Assembly: GCF_016591715.1 (NCBI RefSeq)
Contig: NZ_AP024109.1
Coordinates: 1,798,001-1,862,000 of the forward strand
DNA length: 64,000 bases
Origin: Mesorhizobium sp. J8
GTDB lineage: Bacteria > Pseudomonadota > Alphaproteobacteria > Rhizobiales > Rhizobiaceae
Direction of reading: 5' to 3'
A program made the position numbers and the translations under genes. Numbering within the stretch: position 1 is the first letter of the stretch; each line of letters starts with the position of its first letter. The notes beneath the pieces were generated by a model that was not told the DNA's origin, ran no database searches, and worked only from the letters and a program-made list of their open reading frames with translations. Below are positions 26,317 through 34,985 of this stretch, piece after piece.

Positions 26317-27015
26317 CTACGGCAGCACCGAGATGCGCCCGAGAAGAGCGACCAATTCCGCCTGACGCCTTGTCTCTGTCTTGGCAAACAGCGAGGCGAG
26401 CTGGGTGCGGATTGTGGTTCGGCTGAGCCGGCTGCGCTCGGCAATTTCCAAAGGGGCATCGCCACTCGCCAAACGCAACGCCAATTGCGTTTCGGCGCCG
26501 GTCAATCCGAACATTTTCCGCAGGGTCTCCGGATTGGGCCCGGTTCTCGGCTGGCGATCAAGAAGCGCGACGATGACCGACCCATCGGGGGTGACAACGC
26601 CTTCTTCCGTCATGATAACCGGCCGGTCGCCGGCGTTGCGGATAACGATCCAGGACAACGATCCAGCAGCAAAATGGGCCGGCACGCCAGCTATCAGATT
26701 CCTCAGCGCCGCAGATAGATCGCCGGGTGAATCCAGGGAATCCGCACAGGCCCCGAGGATGGTTTCGGCGGCCGCATTCCATTCAAGCACTCTCTTTGCC
26801 TCACCCAGCACAAGCCACCCGCAGCCAATGCGCTCGAGCATACCGGTTATGGAATTAAGGCACGGCCGCACGCATGTACCAGCTGCGATTGGCCTGGTGG
26901 CTGTACGAGAGGCGCTTCGCGCGAAGGTAGTCGTTGTTCTGCTGCCGGCTCCGGCCGCTCCCATGCCGAGCCTTGCCATCGGCCTCGTTTCATTTCGCCC
27001 GCTGACCAGATTCAT
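26317..27015 (-). CDS. LuxR-type transcriptional regulator
   Basis: A 232-residue protein with a C-terminal LuxR/GerE helix-turn-helix: FGLTGAETQLALRLASGDAPLEIAERSRLSRTTIRTQLASLFAKTETRRQAELV in successive pieces about 165-220. The middle (GWLVLGEAKRVLEWNAAAETILG) resembles a PAS-like sensor domain. There is no receiver domain. AAGGA stands about 10 bases before ATG 27015, so that start is used, but the first 58 residues have an unusual Arg/Thr/Ala-rich composition and Met59 (26841) is a good alternative. Position in the polysaccharide locus makes it a candidate local regulator. Confidence 0.75.
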   Translation of the reverse strand: MNLVSGRNETRPMARLGMGAAGAGSRTTTTFARSASRTATRPIAAGTCVRPCLNSITGMLERIGCGWLVLGEAKRVLEWNAAAETILGACADSLDSPGDLSAALRNLIAGVPAHFAAGSLSWIVIRNAGDRPVIMTEEGVVTPDGSVIVALLDRQPRTGPNPETLRKMFGLTGAETQLALRLASGDAPLEIAERSRLSRTTIRTQLASLFAKTETRRQAELVALLGRISVLP

Positions 27016-27173
27016 GGAATATCTATCCTTGTTCTCTATATCTCGGCTGTCGGCGCTTGACGGCCGACAGCCAGACGATCGGGTGTAGGCAGCATAAGAC
27101 CTTGGTTTTTGGCGGTCTGAAAAGTAAGCAGACGTACTAGCTGCGCGCTCGACGGCGTAACCTCAACGAGCTA

Positions 27174-27195
27174 GACCTAAGGTAGTAGTTAGGTC
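27174..27195. promoter_or_regulatory. Inverted repeat directly upstream of the HWE kinase start
   Basis: GACCTAA (27174-27180) and TTAGGTC (27189-27195) are perfect 7-bp arms separated by 8 bases, ending 2 bases before the ATG. This may be an operator for a dimeric regulator such as the divergent LuxR protein, or a hairpin that hides the translation start. The rest of the 182-bp divergent gap shows no clear promoter boxes. Confidence 0.4.
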
Positions 27196-27197
27196 GG

Positions 27198-28907
27198 ATG
27201 AGGTTGTGGAGGAGATCTAACCTGCCCCCAACACACTTGGCCTCGATGGCTGTCCTGGTCGCTACGCTGCTCTTTGAGGTGGCTATCTTCCTCACGGGCG
27301 GCACGGACCCAGCCTTCCTCGAATTTGTTCCGGCGATCGTTGTCGTCGCTTTCCTGGAAAACCGGCTGGTTGCGATCGGATCAACGCTTTTGATGGCGGC
27401 CGCCGGGTTGGGCGCCAGGGTAATTGTGGGCGGCCAGTCCCCAGCCGATGAGTGGGTGCGGGCCATCCTGCTTGGGCTTGCCGGGGGGATGATCGCCTTC
27501 CTTTTTGATCGGTCCAGGCGAAGCCTACAAGCCGCACTGGACGTCAAGCTCGCTGCTGTCGAAGCTGCAGGGTCGCGTTACCGCCGAGCTTTCGAACGCG
27601 CTGCGCTGGGCTTTGCGACGGCGGACGACAGAGGAAAATTGCTGTGGCTGAACAAACGCCTCAGCGTGTTGCTTGGTTATCCCGAAGACGATCTTGTCGG
27701 GCGGCGCATAGACGAGCTTGTCCATCACGGTGACCAGGCGCTGCTCAAGAGTTCGCTCGCCGCATTGACGTCCGAAGTGCCGTGGTTCAGCTCGGAAGTG
27801 CGCCTGATCCGAAAGGACGGCAGCACGCTCTGGGCTTGGTTGACGCTTTCTCTTTCTGCGTCGGATACGGTGCCGTCGGACAGTCTTTTTGTGGTGGTGG
27901 ATGACATCACCGAGCGGAGAGCCGCCCGCGAAGCACTCGTAGCCCAAAACGAATGGCTCGATCTCGCATTGTCCGCCGGCCGGTTAGGCACCTGGAGAAT
28001 AGACTATGGCCAGGATGCCATTTCGGGCTCGCGGCAGTTTTGGGAGATTCTTGGGTTGCCTCCGATGGCATTCCGCCCTCTTTCCGATCTGTCCTCAATC
28101 GTTCATCCAGCGGACTGGGATAAGCTCGCAACGCCGCCAGGAACGAACCTGCGGGCAGCCAATTACGACGTGGAGATTCGCCTTAAGCGCCCCGACGGTC
28201 CAGTCCGTTGGATAGCCCTGCGAGGACGCGAGGACGGCCGAGACCAGCGCATTGGCATCGCCGCGGATTTGACCGAGCGGCGTCAAACGACGCTGCTGCG
28301 CGCGGCGGTAAGAAAGCAGGAAACCCTGATGCTTGAACTCCGCCACAGGTTCAGCAACCTGTTCCCTGTCATCACCGCGATCGTGAAGATGCAGGATGCG
28401 CCGGAAGGCAACATCGTGAAATTCAAAGAAACCCTGGTCGAGCGAATTCGCACGCTCGAGGCGACGCACATGCTGCTCACGCGCGGTGCGGATGGATCAT
28501 CCAGCATTCGCGAGCTGGTCGTTCAGGAACTCCAGCCCTTTTCGAATGACGGCAAGACGACAATCACGGGGCCCGACATCAAGATTTCAGGCGGAACGGC
28601 GGAGAGCTTTGCGATGATCATCCACGAACTCACCACCAATTCAGTCAAGCATGGCGTGCTAGGCGACGCTGAGGGTAGGGTCGAGGCACGTTGGGCTTTC
28701 GCTTCAGGCGGGACAGCCGAGGTGATCGTATTTGACTGGATAGAAACGGGCCGCCGACGTGCGGCTCCGATCAAGCGCCACGGTTTCGGGTCGATGGTCC
28801 TTGGGGTCGACGGAACGCCCCTTGTCGGTCATTCCTCGCAGTTCGAAGTCAGGGAGGATGGATTTCGATATTCGCTTCGGCTGTCGCCAAAAGAGATTCA
28901 AGCCTAG
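27198..28907 (+). CDS. HWE-family sensor histidine kinase with PAS domains
   Basis: Membrane-bound kinase of 569 residues. About three hydrophobic helices lie within 17-100. Two PAS domains follow (near 125-240 and 250-370); the first has ALGFATADDRGKLLWLNKRL. The kinase core has the phospho-acceptor His in ELRHRFSNLFPVITAI, the N box in HELTTNSVKHGVLG, and the W-x-E signature in FDWIETG, together defining the HWE family common in rhizobia. The ligand is unknown. The stop codon is formed by the end of a dispersed repeat. Partner may be the convergent response regulator at 29007. ATG 27198 lacks a clear ribosome-binding site. Confidence 0.88.
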   Translation: MRLWRRSNLPPTHLASMAVLVATLLFEVAIFLTGGTDPAFLEFVPAIVVVAFLENRLVAIGSTLLMAAAGLGARVIVGGQSPADEWVRAILLGLAGGMIAFLFDRSRRSLQAALDVKLAAVEAAGSRYRRAFERAALGFATADDRGKLLWLNKRLSVLLGYPEDDLVGRRIDELVHHGDQALLKSSLAALTSEVPWFSSEVRLIRKDGSTLWAWLTLSLSASDTVPSDSLFVVVDDITERRAAREALVAQNEWLDLALSAGRLGTWRIDYGQDAISGSRQFWEILGLPPMAFRPLSDLSSIVHPADWDKLATPPGTNLRAANYDVEIRLKRPDGPVRWIALRGREDGRDQRIGIAADLTERRQTTLLRAAVRKQETLMLELRHRFSNLFPVITAIVKMQDAPEGNIVKFKETLVERIRTLEATHMLLTRGADGSSSIRELVVQELQPFSNDGKTTITGPDIKISGGTAESFAMIIHELTTNSVKHGVLGDAEGRVEARWAFASGGTAEVIVFDWIETGRRRAAPIKRHGFGSMVLGVDGTPLVGHSSQFEVREDGFRYSLRLSPKEIQA

Positions 28908-29005
28908 AGCGTCACCGTTTCACGGAAACGGCGAACCGCTCTATCTCTTTGTTTTTACGCAATTCCAGACGGAAAACCGCTCACATTTTCCTTGAATTGC
29001 TCTAG
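28905..29005. repeat. Dispersed intergenic repeat, copy 1
   Basis: The 43-bp core at 28941-28983 matches the reverse complement of 49187-49229 with one mismatch. Copy 1 is bounded by TAGAGC (28905-28910) and GCTCTA (28999-29004), giving short terminal inverted repeats. It fills the gap between the convergent kinase and response regulator genes and its TAG is the kinase stop codon. It looks like the short palindromic or MITE-like elements common in rhizobial genomes. Confidence 0.8.
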
Positions 29006-29006
29006 C

Positions 29007-29663
29007 TCACACGGTCCCCAGCCAGGTCTTTATCAGAACTGCCGCTTCCGTTCGGTTTCGAACTCCCAATTCCCGCATGATTGCCGCAGCATGGATCTTC
29101 GTCGTAGCCTCTGCGATATCGAGATCTCGCGCTATCTCTTTGTTGGAATAACCTTCCGCCATCAGCCTTAGGACATCCTTTTGCCGGGATGTGAGCCTTT
29201 CGAGAGCGCCGGCGCCGGCGCTGCTGCCGTGACGGACCTCGAGCACCTGATCGTGTGCTCCCAAATGTCGGGACAGGAGCGCCGGTACGTAGATGCGGCC
29301 TGCCAGGATTTCCTTGACAGCCAGCACGACCTCGTCGTCGCTTTGGGATTTCACGATATAGCCGTGCAGCCCCACATTGAGAGCGGTCAGGATTTCGGAG
29401 CGGGAATCGTTCCCGGAAACAATCGCAAACCGCGTATCCGGGTAGGCCACCAGGACATCGCCGAGCACTTCCTGAGTGAAAAGCCCCGGCATGTTCAGAT
29501 CGAGCATTGCGAGGCTGACGCACTCGTGTTCGGCAAGGAGGCCGACCACGGCATCGAAGCACGCGGCCTCAAATATCTCGACGTCCTCAATGCCAGCAGT
29601 CAGCGCCGACCGTAAGCCACGCCTATAGAGACCGTGATCATCGGCGATGACAATTTTGTACAT
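29007..29663 (-). CDS. NarL/FixJ-type response regulator
   Basis: A two-domain regulator of 218 residues. The receiver has the acidic pair in IVIADDHGLYRRGL, the phosphoacceptor Asp in LAMLDLNMPGL and the Lys in GYIVKSQSD. The C-terminal LuxR-type HTH reads LTSRQKDVLRLMAEGYSNKEIARDLDIAEATTKIH in two pieces. ATG 29663 is chosen over an upstream GTG because GGGG precedes it and the receiver starts right after. It converges on the HWE kinase gene, so it may be its partner, but HWE kinases often signal to unlinked regulators. Confidence 0.88.
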   Translation of the reverse strand: MYKIVIADDHGLYRRGLRSALTAGIEDVEIFEAACFDAVVGLLAEHECVSLAMLDLNMPGLFTQEVLGDVLVAYPDTRFAIVSGNDSRSEILTALNVGLHGYIVKSQSDDEVVLAVKEILAGRIYVPALLSRHLGAHDQVLEVRHGSSAGAGALERLTSRQKDVLRLMAEGYSNKEIARDLDIAEATTKIHAAAIMRELGVRNRTEAAVLIKTWLGTV

Positions 29664-30084
29664 TGTACCCCAACGCACATACTTTCGGCCCGGGGACTAG
29701 GGCACGCGTCCAGAACGTTTTGCCTATAGGACCAATTCTGTGACGATGCGGGACCTGTCCGCCAAACCGGAACCCAACAGAGATGCGCCTCTTCCGATCG
29801 AAAAGTTACTCTGCGTTTACCATAATGCAAAGTCGGACCTTGGTCCCTGACGATAGCGGCGTTCACGCCTGGCGCACGCTCCAGCCAGTCTGCGTGCCAT
29901 CGTCGCTCAACTGAATGCGCCATTCGAACGCACGACGACAGGCCGGCAGGCTAAGGGTATCTCTCGCTCAATTTCGGAGTAAGTCCGGCAGGTCGGGTGG
30001 CAGGAGCCGCACGATGGAGGTTTCCGGACGCTGGGATTCGGTTGTTGGCCTGTGTCGGCCGTGTGCGCAGGGAGTGAGTGTCCT
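29664..30084. other. Divergent intergenic region before the amino-sugar cassette
   Basis: 421 bp between the response regulator and the nucleotidyltransferase. It should hold promoters for both directions, and the response regulator might act here. I found only a minor GGACC/GGTCC hairpin and a GGGAG ribosome-binding site about 11 bases before 30085. No gene is supported. Confidence 0.35.
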
Positions 30085-30807
30085 ATGAAAGCGGTTATCC
30101 AATGCGGTGGAATGGGGATGCGTCTGCGCCCATTCACATCGGTTCTGCCAAAGCCTCTGATGCCTATCGGTGCCCGGCCGGTGCTTGAATTGCTGCTCAA
30201 ATGGTTGCGGCGCAACGGCATCGAGAACGTCTACGTCACGACTGGCTACCTGGGTCATCTGATCCGCAGCGTGTGCGGCGACGGTTCGCAATGGAACCTC
30301 AAGATACGCTATACGCAGGAAATGGAACCGCTCGGGACCATCGGCCCGCTCTCTCTGATCAGGGACGAACTGGACGAACCATTTCTGGTCCTGAACGGCG
30401 ATGTGCTTACCGATCTGAGCCTCAGCCGTTTCGTGGCGGCGCATCGGGCGCACAAAGATCTGGTTACGATCGCGACGGCGGCGCGCGTCACCAAAATGGA
30501 CTTTGGCGTCATCGACGAGGTCAATGACACCGTCCAGGTGTTTCGCGAAAAGCCTGCGCTCACGCATCTGGTGAGCATGGGAATCTACTGCATGAACCCG
30601 GCGGTCCTCCAGTTCATTCCATCGGGCATCCCCTTCGGCTTCGACGATCTCATGTTGCAAATGCTCCAGGATGGGCAGGTCGTGCACGTCTACAAGCACG
30701 AGGGGCTTTGGCTGGACATCGGCCGCGTCGAAGACTTCCAGAAGGCGCAGACGATTTCCTGGGAGGAGCAGTCGGCTTCGATAGAGGTCGCCGCGGCCGC
30801 AGCCTGA
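30085..30807 (+). CDS. Sugar-1-phosphate nucleotidyltransferase
   Basis: A 240-residue cytoplasmic enzyme that would join a nucleoside triphosphate and a sugar phosphate. The start MKAVIQCGGMGMRLRPFT matches the glycine-rich signature of the family (consensus GGxGxRLxP), LPKPLMPIGARPVLE gives the catalytic Lys region, and VLNGDVLTD the metal-binding Asp. The short length, with no left-handed helix domain, resembles the PtmE/mannose-1-phosphate guanylyltransferase-like enzymes found with LegB and LegC. ATG 30085 was chosen because GGGAG precedes it. First gene of the amino-sugar cassette. Confidence 0.85.
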   Translation: MKAVIQCGGMGMRLRPFTSVLPKPLMPIGARPVLELLLKWLRRNGIENVYVTTGYLGHLIRSVCGDGSQWNLKIRYTQEMEPLGTIGPLSLIRDELDEPFLVLNGDVLTDLSLSRFVAAHRAHKDLVTIATAARVTKMDFGVIDEVNDTVQVFREKPALTHLVSMGIYCMNPAVLQFIPSGIPFGFDDLMLQMLQDGQVVHVYKHEGLWLDIGRVEDFQKAQTISWEEQSASIEVAAAAA

Positions 30808-30844
30808 GCCGATTTCCAGTTGCGAGAGTCACCGGGAGGTTGGG

Positions 30845-31981
30845 ATGCTCTTGGTTAGTGCTCCCTTGTTGGGTGTGCCGGAGAAGGCTGCCTTGTCGAA
30901 AGTAATCGACAGCGGCTGGCTGACGATGGGCGAACGCGTCAGGGCATTCGAAGAAGCCTTCGCCGCAGTGCACGGCGCCGACGATTGTGTGGCCGTCAGT
31001 TCCTGCACCGCGGCCCTTCACCTTATTCTCCATGGACTTGGGATCGGACCCGGCGACGAGGTTCTGGTCCCTTCGTTGACATTCGTGGCGACCGCGAACG
31101 CAGTCTTGTACGTGGGCGCCAAGCCGGTCTTCGTCGACATAGAGTCCGAGGACGTGCCTCTGATGTCGATCGAGGATGCGGAGGCAAGCTGCACTTCCCG
31201 CACCAGGGCGGTTATCCTCGTCCATTTCGCAGGCTATCTGGCAGACAAAGAGAAGTGGCAGACATTCGCAAGCGTGCGAGGGCTCTACATTATCGAGGAC
31301 GCAGCGCATGCTCCTGGCCTGAAGGAGGTTGGGACCTTCGGTGCGGGAGCGGCATTCAGCTTCTACGGCAACAAGAACATGACCACCGCCGAAGGCGGCG
31401 TGGTCATCACGCGTGACCCCGACCTGCGGGAGAAAATTCGCCAGGCGCGTGGCCACGGGATGACCACCGGCACGCGGCAGAGGCTGAACAGCCGTACGCC
31501 GCAATATGATGTGACCATGCTTGGCTTCAACTATCGCATGGACGAGATGCGGGCCGCCATCGGCTTGGTTCAGCTTCGCAATCTGCAGGAATGGAATGAG
31601 GTCAGGCGCGTCCTCGTCACACTGTATCGACGCCTCATCGCCATGCGCTGTCCCGCCGTATCGATGCCGTTCGCCGAACCGCGCAGCTCTGCCTATCACA
31701 TCATGCCGATCCTGTTGCCCCGCTATGTCAACAGACAAGAGGTCATCGACGAGCTGCGCACCCAGGGGATACAGACGACAATTCACTATCCGCCTGTGCA
31801 TCAAATGACGCTCTACCGCGAGCGCTTCCCCGGCGTTCACCTGCCGCGCACTGAGGACTTCGCCGACCGCGAACTGACCATTCCGCTGCATCCGCAGATA
31901 ACATCTCCCGTGGCGGAAGCAGTCGTGGATGCCCTGGCATCCGCCCTCAACAGCTGCGTCCGGCCGGGGGCAGCGGCATGA
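30845..31981 (+). CDS. DegT/DnrJ/EryC1-type sugar aminotransferase
   Basis: PLP enzyme of 378 residues that transfers an amino group to a keto-sugar nucleotide. Motifs include SSCTAALHLILHGLGIGPGDEV in pieces, the PLP-contacting EDAAHAPG, and the Schiff-base Lys in FSFYGNKNMTTAEGG. The C-terminal half has GFNYRMDEMRAAIG, the family fingerprint. GGGAGG lies close upstream of the ATG. Next to a LegB-like dehydratase it most likely makes a 4-amino-4,6-dideoxy sugar. It overlaps the sugar transferase gene by 4 bp. Confidence 0.9.
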   Translation: MLLVSAPLLGVPEKAALSKVIDSGWLTMGERVRAFEEAFAAVHGADDCVAVSSCTAALHLILHGLGIGPGDEVLVPSLTFVATANAVLYVGAKPVFVDIESEDVPLMSIEDAEASCTSRTRAVILVHFAGYLADKEKWQTFASVRGLYIIEDAAHAPGLKEVGTFGAGAAFSFYGNKNMTTAEGGVVITRDPDLREKIRQARGHGMTTGTRQRLNSRTPQYDVTMLGFNYRMDEMRAAIGLVQLRNLQEWNEVRRVLVTLYRRLIAMRCPAVSMPFAEPRSSAYHIMPILLPRYVNRQEVIDELRTQGIQTTIHYPPVHQMTLYRERFPGVHLPRTEDFADRELTIPLHPQITSPVAEAVVDALASALNSCVRPGAAA

Positions 31982-32652
31982 ACGCATTCGACATGCCCAT
32001 TGGCCGGCTTGCAATGCGCTGCGTGAGCCATGGATTTTGCCGGCGCGCCATCGACATCATTGCCGCATCGCTTGGCCTCGTCGTCCTGTCACCGCTAATG
32101 CTGCTTATCGCAGTGGCGCTGTTGGTCGAAGGAGGCAGCCCAGTGCTTTTTGTTCAGCCTCGCATCGGCGCCGGCGGTCGACTCTTCCGCATGTACAAAT
32201 TTCGAAAATTCCATCCGCAGTGCGGCGCCACGGGACTCGCGCTGACGCTTGCGAACGACGCCCGGATGACGAGGGTAGGCAGGTTCCTCGCTTTCAGCAA
32301 ATTGGATGAATTGCCGCAGTTGTGGAACGTCCTGAAGGGTGAAATGGCGCTGGTCGGCCCGCGCCCGGAAAGCCTGTCTTTCGCCGAGTGCTTCAGGGAC
32401 GGCTACGAAGCTGTGTTGCAATACAAACCGGGCCTGTTCGGTCCTGCTCAGATCATGTTTCGCCATGAGGCTCATTTCTATCCTCGAGATATCGAGCCAA
32501 CCGTCTTCTACAAAGAGGTCCTGTTTCCGGCAAAGGCGAGGATCGATCTTTCTTATTATGGCCGCCGGACAATCCTCTCGGATGCGGCGCTCATCATTCG
32601 AGGTGTTTTCATCGTTCTCGGCATGACTGCGGACCGTTCGACCGGCGCTTGA
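31978..32652 (+). CDS. Monotopic phosphoglycosyl transferase (initiating sugar transferase)
   Basis: A 224-residue membrane-associated enzyme that moves a sugar phosphate from its nucleotide carrier to undecaprenyl phosphate, starting repeat-unit assembly. It has one re-entrant hydrophobic segment (IDIIAASLGLVVLSPLMLLI), a basic Arg-rich lead, and the catalytic Asp-Glu pair in SKLDELPQLWNVLKGEM followed by LVGPRPE. It is the small PglC-like form without the extra membrane domain of WbaP/WcaJ. ATG overlaps the aminotransferase stop by 4 bp, suggesting that the amino sugar made by its neighbours is the one it loads. Confidence 0.92.
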   Translation: MNAFDMPIGRLAMRCVSHGFCRRAIDIIAASLGLVVLSPLMLLIAVALLVEGGSPVLFVQPRIGAGGRLFRMYKFRKFHPQCGATGLALTLANDARMTRVGRFLAFSKLDELPQLWNVLKGEMALVGPRPESLSFAECFRDGYEAVLQYKPGLFGPAQIMFRHEAHFYPRDIEPTVFYKEVLFPAKARIDLSYYGRRTILSDAALIIRGVFIVLGMTADRSTGA

Positions 32653-32715
32653 GCCGTTCGAAGGGTCGCCGCAGCATTCGCCGGGTTAAGGCCAGGGAGC
32701 GAGGGCTGTCAGGAA

Positions 32716-33720
32716 ATGACCTACCAGGGAAAGAGGGTTTTGGTCACCGGGGCGGATGGATTCATAGGATCGCATCTGACTGAAGCTCTGGTGCGCGGCG
32801 GGGCCGATGTGACGGCATTGGCTCTCTACAATTCGTTCGACAGCCACGGGTGGCTGGATGATCTGCCTGACGAGATCCGAAGCCAACTCAAGCTTGTCCG
32901 TGGCGACATCCGCGACTGTGCCTTCCTGAACCGGATCGTACGCGGCCAAGCCATCGTGTTTCATCTCGCGGCCTTGATCGCCATTCCATACTCCTACGCA
33001 GCCGCCCAGTCCTATGTGGAAACCAACGTCCTGGGTACTGTGAATGTGCTTGAAGCCGCCCGCCAGTGGGACACCGAGCGCATTGTGCACACCTCGACCA
33101 GCGAGGTGTATGGCACGGCTTTGACCATGCCGATCAACGAAACCCACCCTCTGCAGGGCCAGTCGCCCTACTCAGCCTCAAAGATCGGAGCCGACATGAT
33201 GGCGGAGTCCTATGCCCGCTCGTTCGATGTTCCGGTCGTGGTGCTTCGTCCATTCAACACATTCGGGCCACGGCAAAGCGAACGGGCGATTGTTCCGACC
33301 CTCATCAGGCAGGCCGTCGACCCCAAGTGCCAGGCCATCATGGTGGGGGATACGAGTCCGGTTCGCGACCTTACCTTCGTCGAAGACACGGCCGCAGCGT
33401 TTCTCAGCGCAGGCTCCGCCGAGCTCGAATTCGGCCATGCCTATAATGCCGGAAGCCAGCGTGCCGTGACCATTTCCGACGTGCTGGATCTTGTGCTGGA
33501 GTTGAGCGGCTCCAGCAAGCCGGTCCATCGTGACGAGAGCCGGCTGCGCCCGCAAAATTCCGAAGTCCGGGCACTGCTGGCGGATTCATCCCGGCTTGAG
33601 AGCGCAACAGGATGGAGGGCCCAAACCGACTTGCGAGAAGGCCTCAGACGAACCGTCGCGTGGTGGCGGGCGCGCCTGACCGAGGGCCGAGTACGTCATG
33701 AGATGAGCTACATGACATGA
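32716..33720 (+). CDS. NAD-dependent 4,6-dehydratase, LegB-like (SDR family)
   Basis: Extended short-chain dehydrogenase of 334 residues. The Rossmann motif is VTGADGFIGSH at about 9-19, the Ser-Tyr-x3-Lys triad appears as STSEVYG and YSASKIGAD, and VLRPFNTFGPRQS fits the LegB/PglF-like group acting on UDP- or GDP-GlcNAc-type substrates. It would form the 4-keto-6-deoxy sugar used by the DegT aminotransferase. AGGAA precedes ATG by a few bases. It overlaps the secreted propeller gene by 4 bp. The full legionaminic acid set (LegI, LegG, LegF) is absent. Confidence 0.85.
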   Translation: MTYQGKRVLVTGADGFIGSHLTEALVRGGADVTALALYNSFDSHGWLDDLPDEIRSQLKLVRGDIRDCAFLNRIVRGQAIVFHLAALIAIPYSYAAAQSYVETNVLGTVNVLEAARQWDTERIVHTSTSEVYGTALTMPINETHPLQGQSPYSASKIGADMMAESYARSFDVPVVVLRPFNTFGPRQSERAIVPTLIRQAVDPKCQAIMVGDTSPVRDLTFVEDTAAAFLSAGSAELEFGHAYNAGSQRAVTISDVLDLVLELSGSSKPVHRDESRLRPQNSEVRALLADSSRLESATGWRAQTDLREGLRRTVAWWRARLTEGRVRHEMSYMT

Positions 33721-34985
33721 GGTTTCCCGCGCTTTCCGCCGCATTGCTGCTGGTTTGCGTTGCCGCGCTGCTTGGCCTGCGGACAGCCGGCGGTCATGGA
33801 AGCAACGACTCTGTCGGCTTCATAGCGCCGGTGCCGATGGATTTGCCGGGATATCTTCGTCCAGCCACCGATCCCGCATTCGGCACGAGCATCGTTCGCA
33901 TCACCAAGCCTGGTGCTCTCGGAAATGGAGTCTTTTGCGGACCCAAATATTGCAGCCACCGCTATTCGAGCGCTCAAGCCTGGAACGCGGACCAGACATT
34001 GCTTCTCCTCGACAATGGCTGCAACGGAATGTGCTTCCTCGACGGGCACACCTATAAGGCCCTGTTTTGGCGCAAGAAAGGGGGCGAGTGCGAGTGGCAT
34101 CCCCGAAACGCCGAATTGATGATCTGCGTTCAGGACCGCGCGGTCTCCACCTGGGCGCCCCGGACCAATCACGAAGATATCCTTTTCACATCGCCCGACT
34201 ATCACGATCTGCAATTCGGTCCATCGAAGGGCAATCCCAGCCGGGACGGTAGCCGCATCGCGGTCCGCGCTGTCCGCAAGGACGGCGCGGATGTCGTTTT
34301 TGCCTATGATCTGAACCAGCGGCAGAAATTTCCGGACATCGACCTTGCTCAGGTGCCCGGGACGGCCAGTTCCTGCACGATCTCGCCGCTCGGAACATAT
34401 ATCCTGTGCTTCGAAAATCTACCGGATGGGACAGAACAGCGCGCCATCTTCACCGTCGACGGCACCTTGCATCAGCGATGGACCGACAATCATCGTCCAG
34501 GCCATGGCGATCTGACGGTCGACGCGGACGGCAGCGAAGTCTATGTCGGCATAAGCAAATCCGACCCGGACAAGTTCCAGGTCATCAAGCGCAGGCTGTC
34601 GGACGGGAAGGTGACCTCCCTGACCGCGTACGGCGAGGCGGAGCATGCATCGACGAGGGCCATCGCCCGGGGTGAGTGGGTTTTCCTGAGCTATGGCGGT
34701 GACCCGCACGAGGTATCGGCCAATCCCGGCTGGGCTCCCTATGCGCGCGAGGTCATCGCCCTTCGCATCGACGGCAGCGGCGCCGTCCGTCGTGTCGTGC
34801 AGACGCGGAACCCCCCTTCCGACTACTGGAGCGAAACGCATGCCTCGCCCTCTCCGGACGGCTCCCAGGTGATCTGGTCGAGTAACTGGGGCGTGCCGGG
34901 CGGCCCGGTCTATGAGTTCGTCTCGCGGCTCGATTGGAGCGAACGCCAAAACCCCAAGGAGGTTGTTGCCAATGACCAGCCTTAG
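33717..34985 (+). CDS. Secreted beta-propeller-like protein of unknown function
   Basis: A 422-residue exported protein (hydrophobic signal 1-25). Repeating segments such as GNPSRDGSRIAVRAV, TVDADGSEVYVGI and SPDGSQVIWSSNWG resemble TolB/PD40-type propeller blades. Several Cys pairs (FCGPKYC, NGCNGMC) could form disulphides in the periplasm. It sits between the LegB-like gene (4-bp overlap) and the exporter gene, so it probably helps modify, bind or guide the polysaccharide. Some polysaccharide lyases share this fold, but no catalytic motif is recognised. Confidence 0.65.
   Translation: MRFPALSAALLLVCVAALLGLRTAGGHGSNDSVGFIAPVPMDLPGYLRPATDPAFGTSIVRITKPGALGNGVFCGPKYCSHRYSSAQAWNADQTLLLLDNGCNGMCFLDGHTYKALFWRKKGGECEWHPRNAELMICVQDRAVSTWAPRTNHEDILFTSPDYHDLQFGPSKGNPSRDGSRIAVRAVRKDGADVVFAYDLNQRQKFPDIDLAQVPGTASSCTISPLGTYILCFENLPDGTEQRAIFTVDGTLHQRWTDNHRPGHGDLTVDADGSEVYVGISKSDPDKFQVIKRRLSDGKVTSLTAYGEAEHASTRAIARGEWVFLSYGGDPHEVSANPGWAPYAREVIALRIDGSGAVRRVVQTRNPPSDYWSETHASPSPDGSQVIWSSNWGVPGGPVYEFVSRLDWSERQNPKEVVANDQP
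34956..34962 (+). promoter_or_regulatory. Strong ribosome-binding site of the Wza-like gene
   Basis: AAGGAGG, complementary to the 16S rRNA 3' end, lies 9 bases before ATG 34972 and inside the end of the preceding gene. It decides the start, although the frame is open for 20 more codons upstream. Confidence 0.75.

Noticed and set aside
30650..32014. A 454-codon open frame antisense to the aminotransferase
   Set aside because: The plus strand has PLP-enzyme motifs, ribosome-binding sites and overlaps; the antisense product has low-complexity composition.
30085..33720. A complete legionaminic acid pathway
   Set aside because: Only the dehydratase, aminotransferase and nucleotidyltransferase are present; the synthase, epimerase and CMP-transferase are missing.
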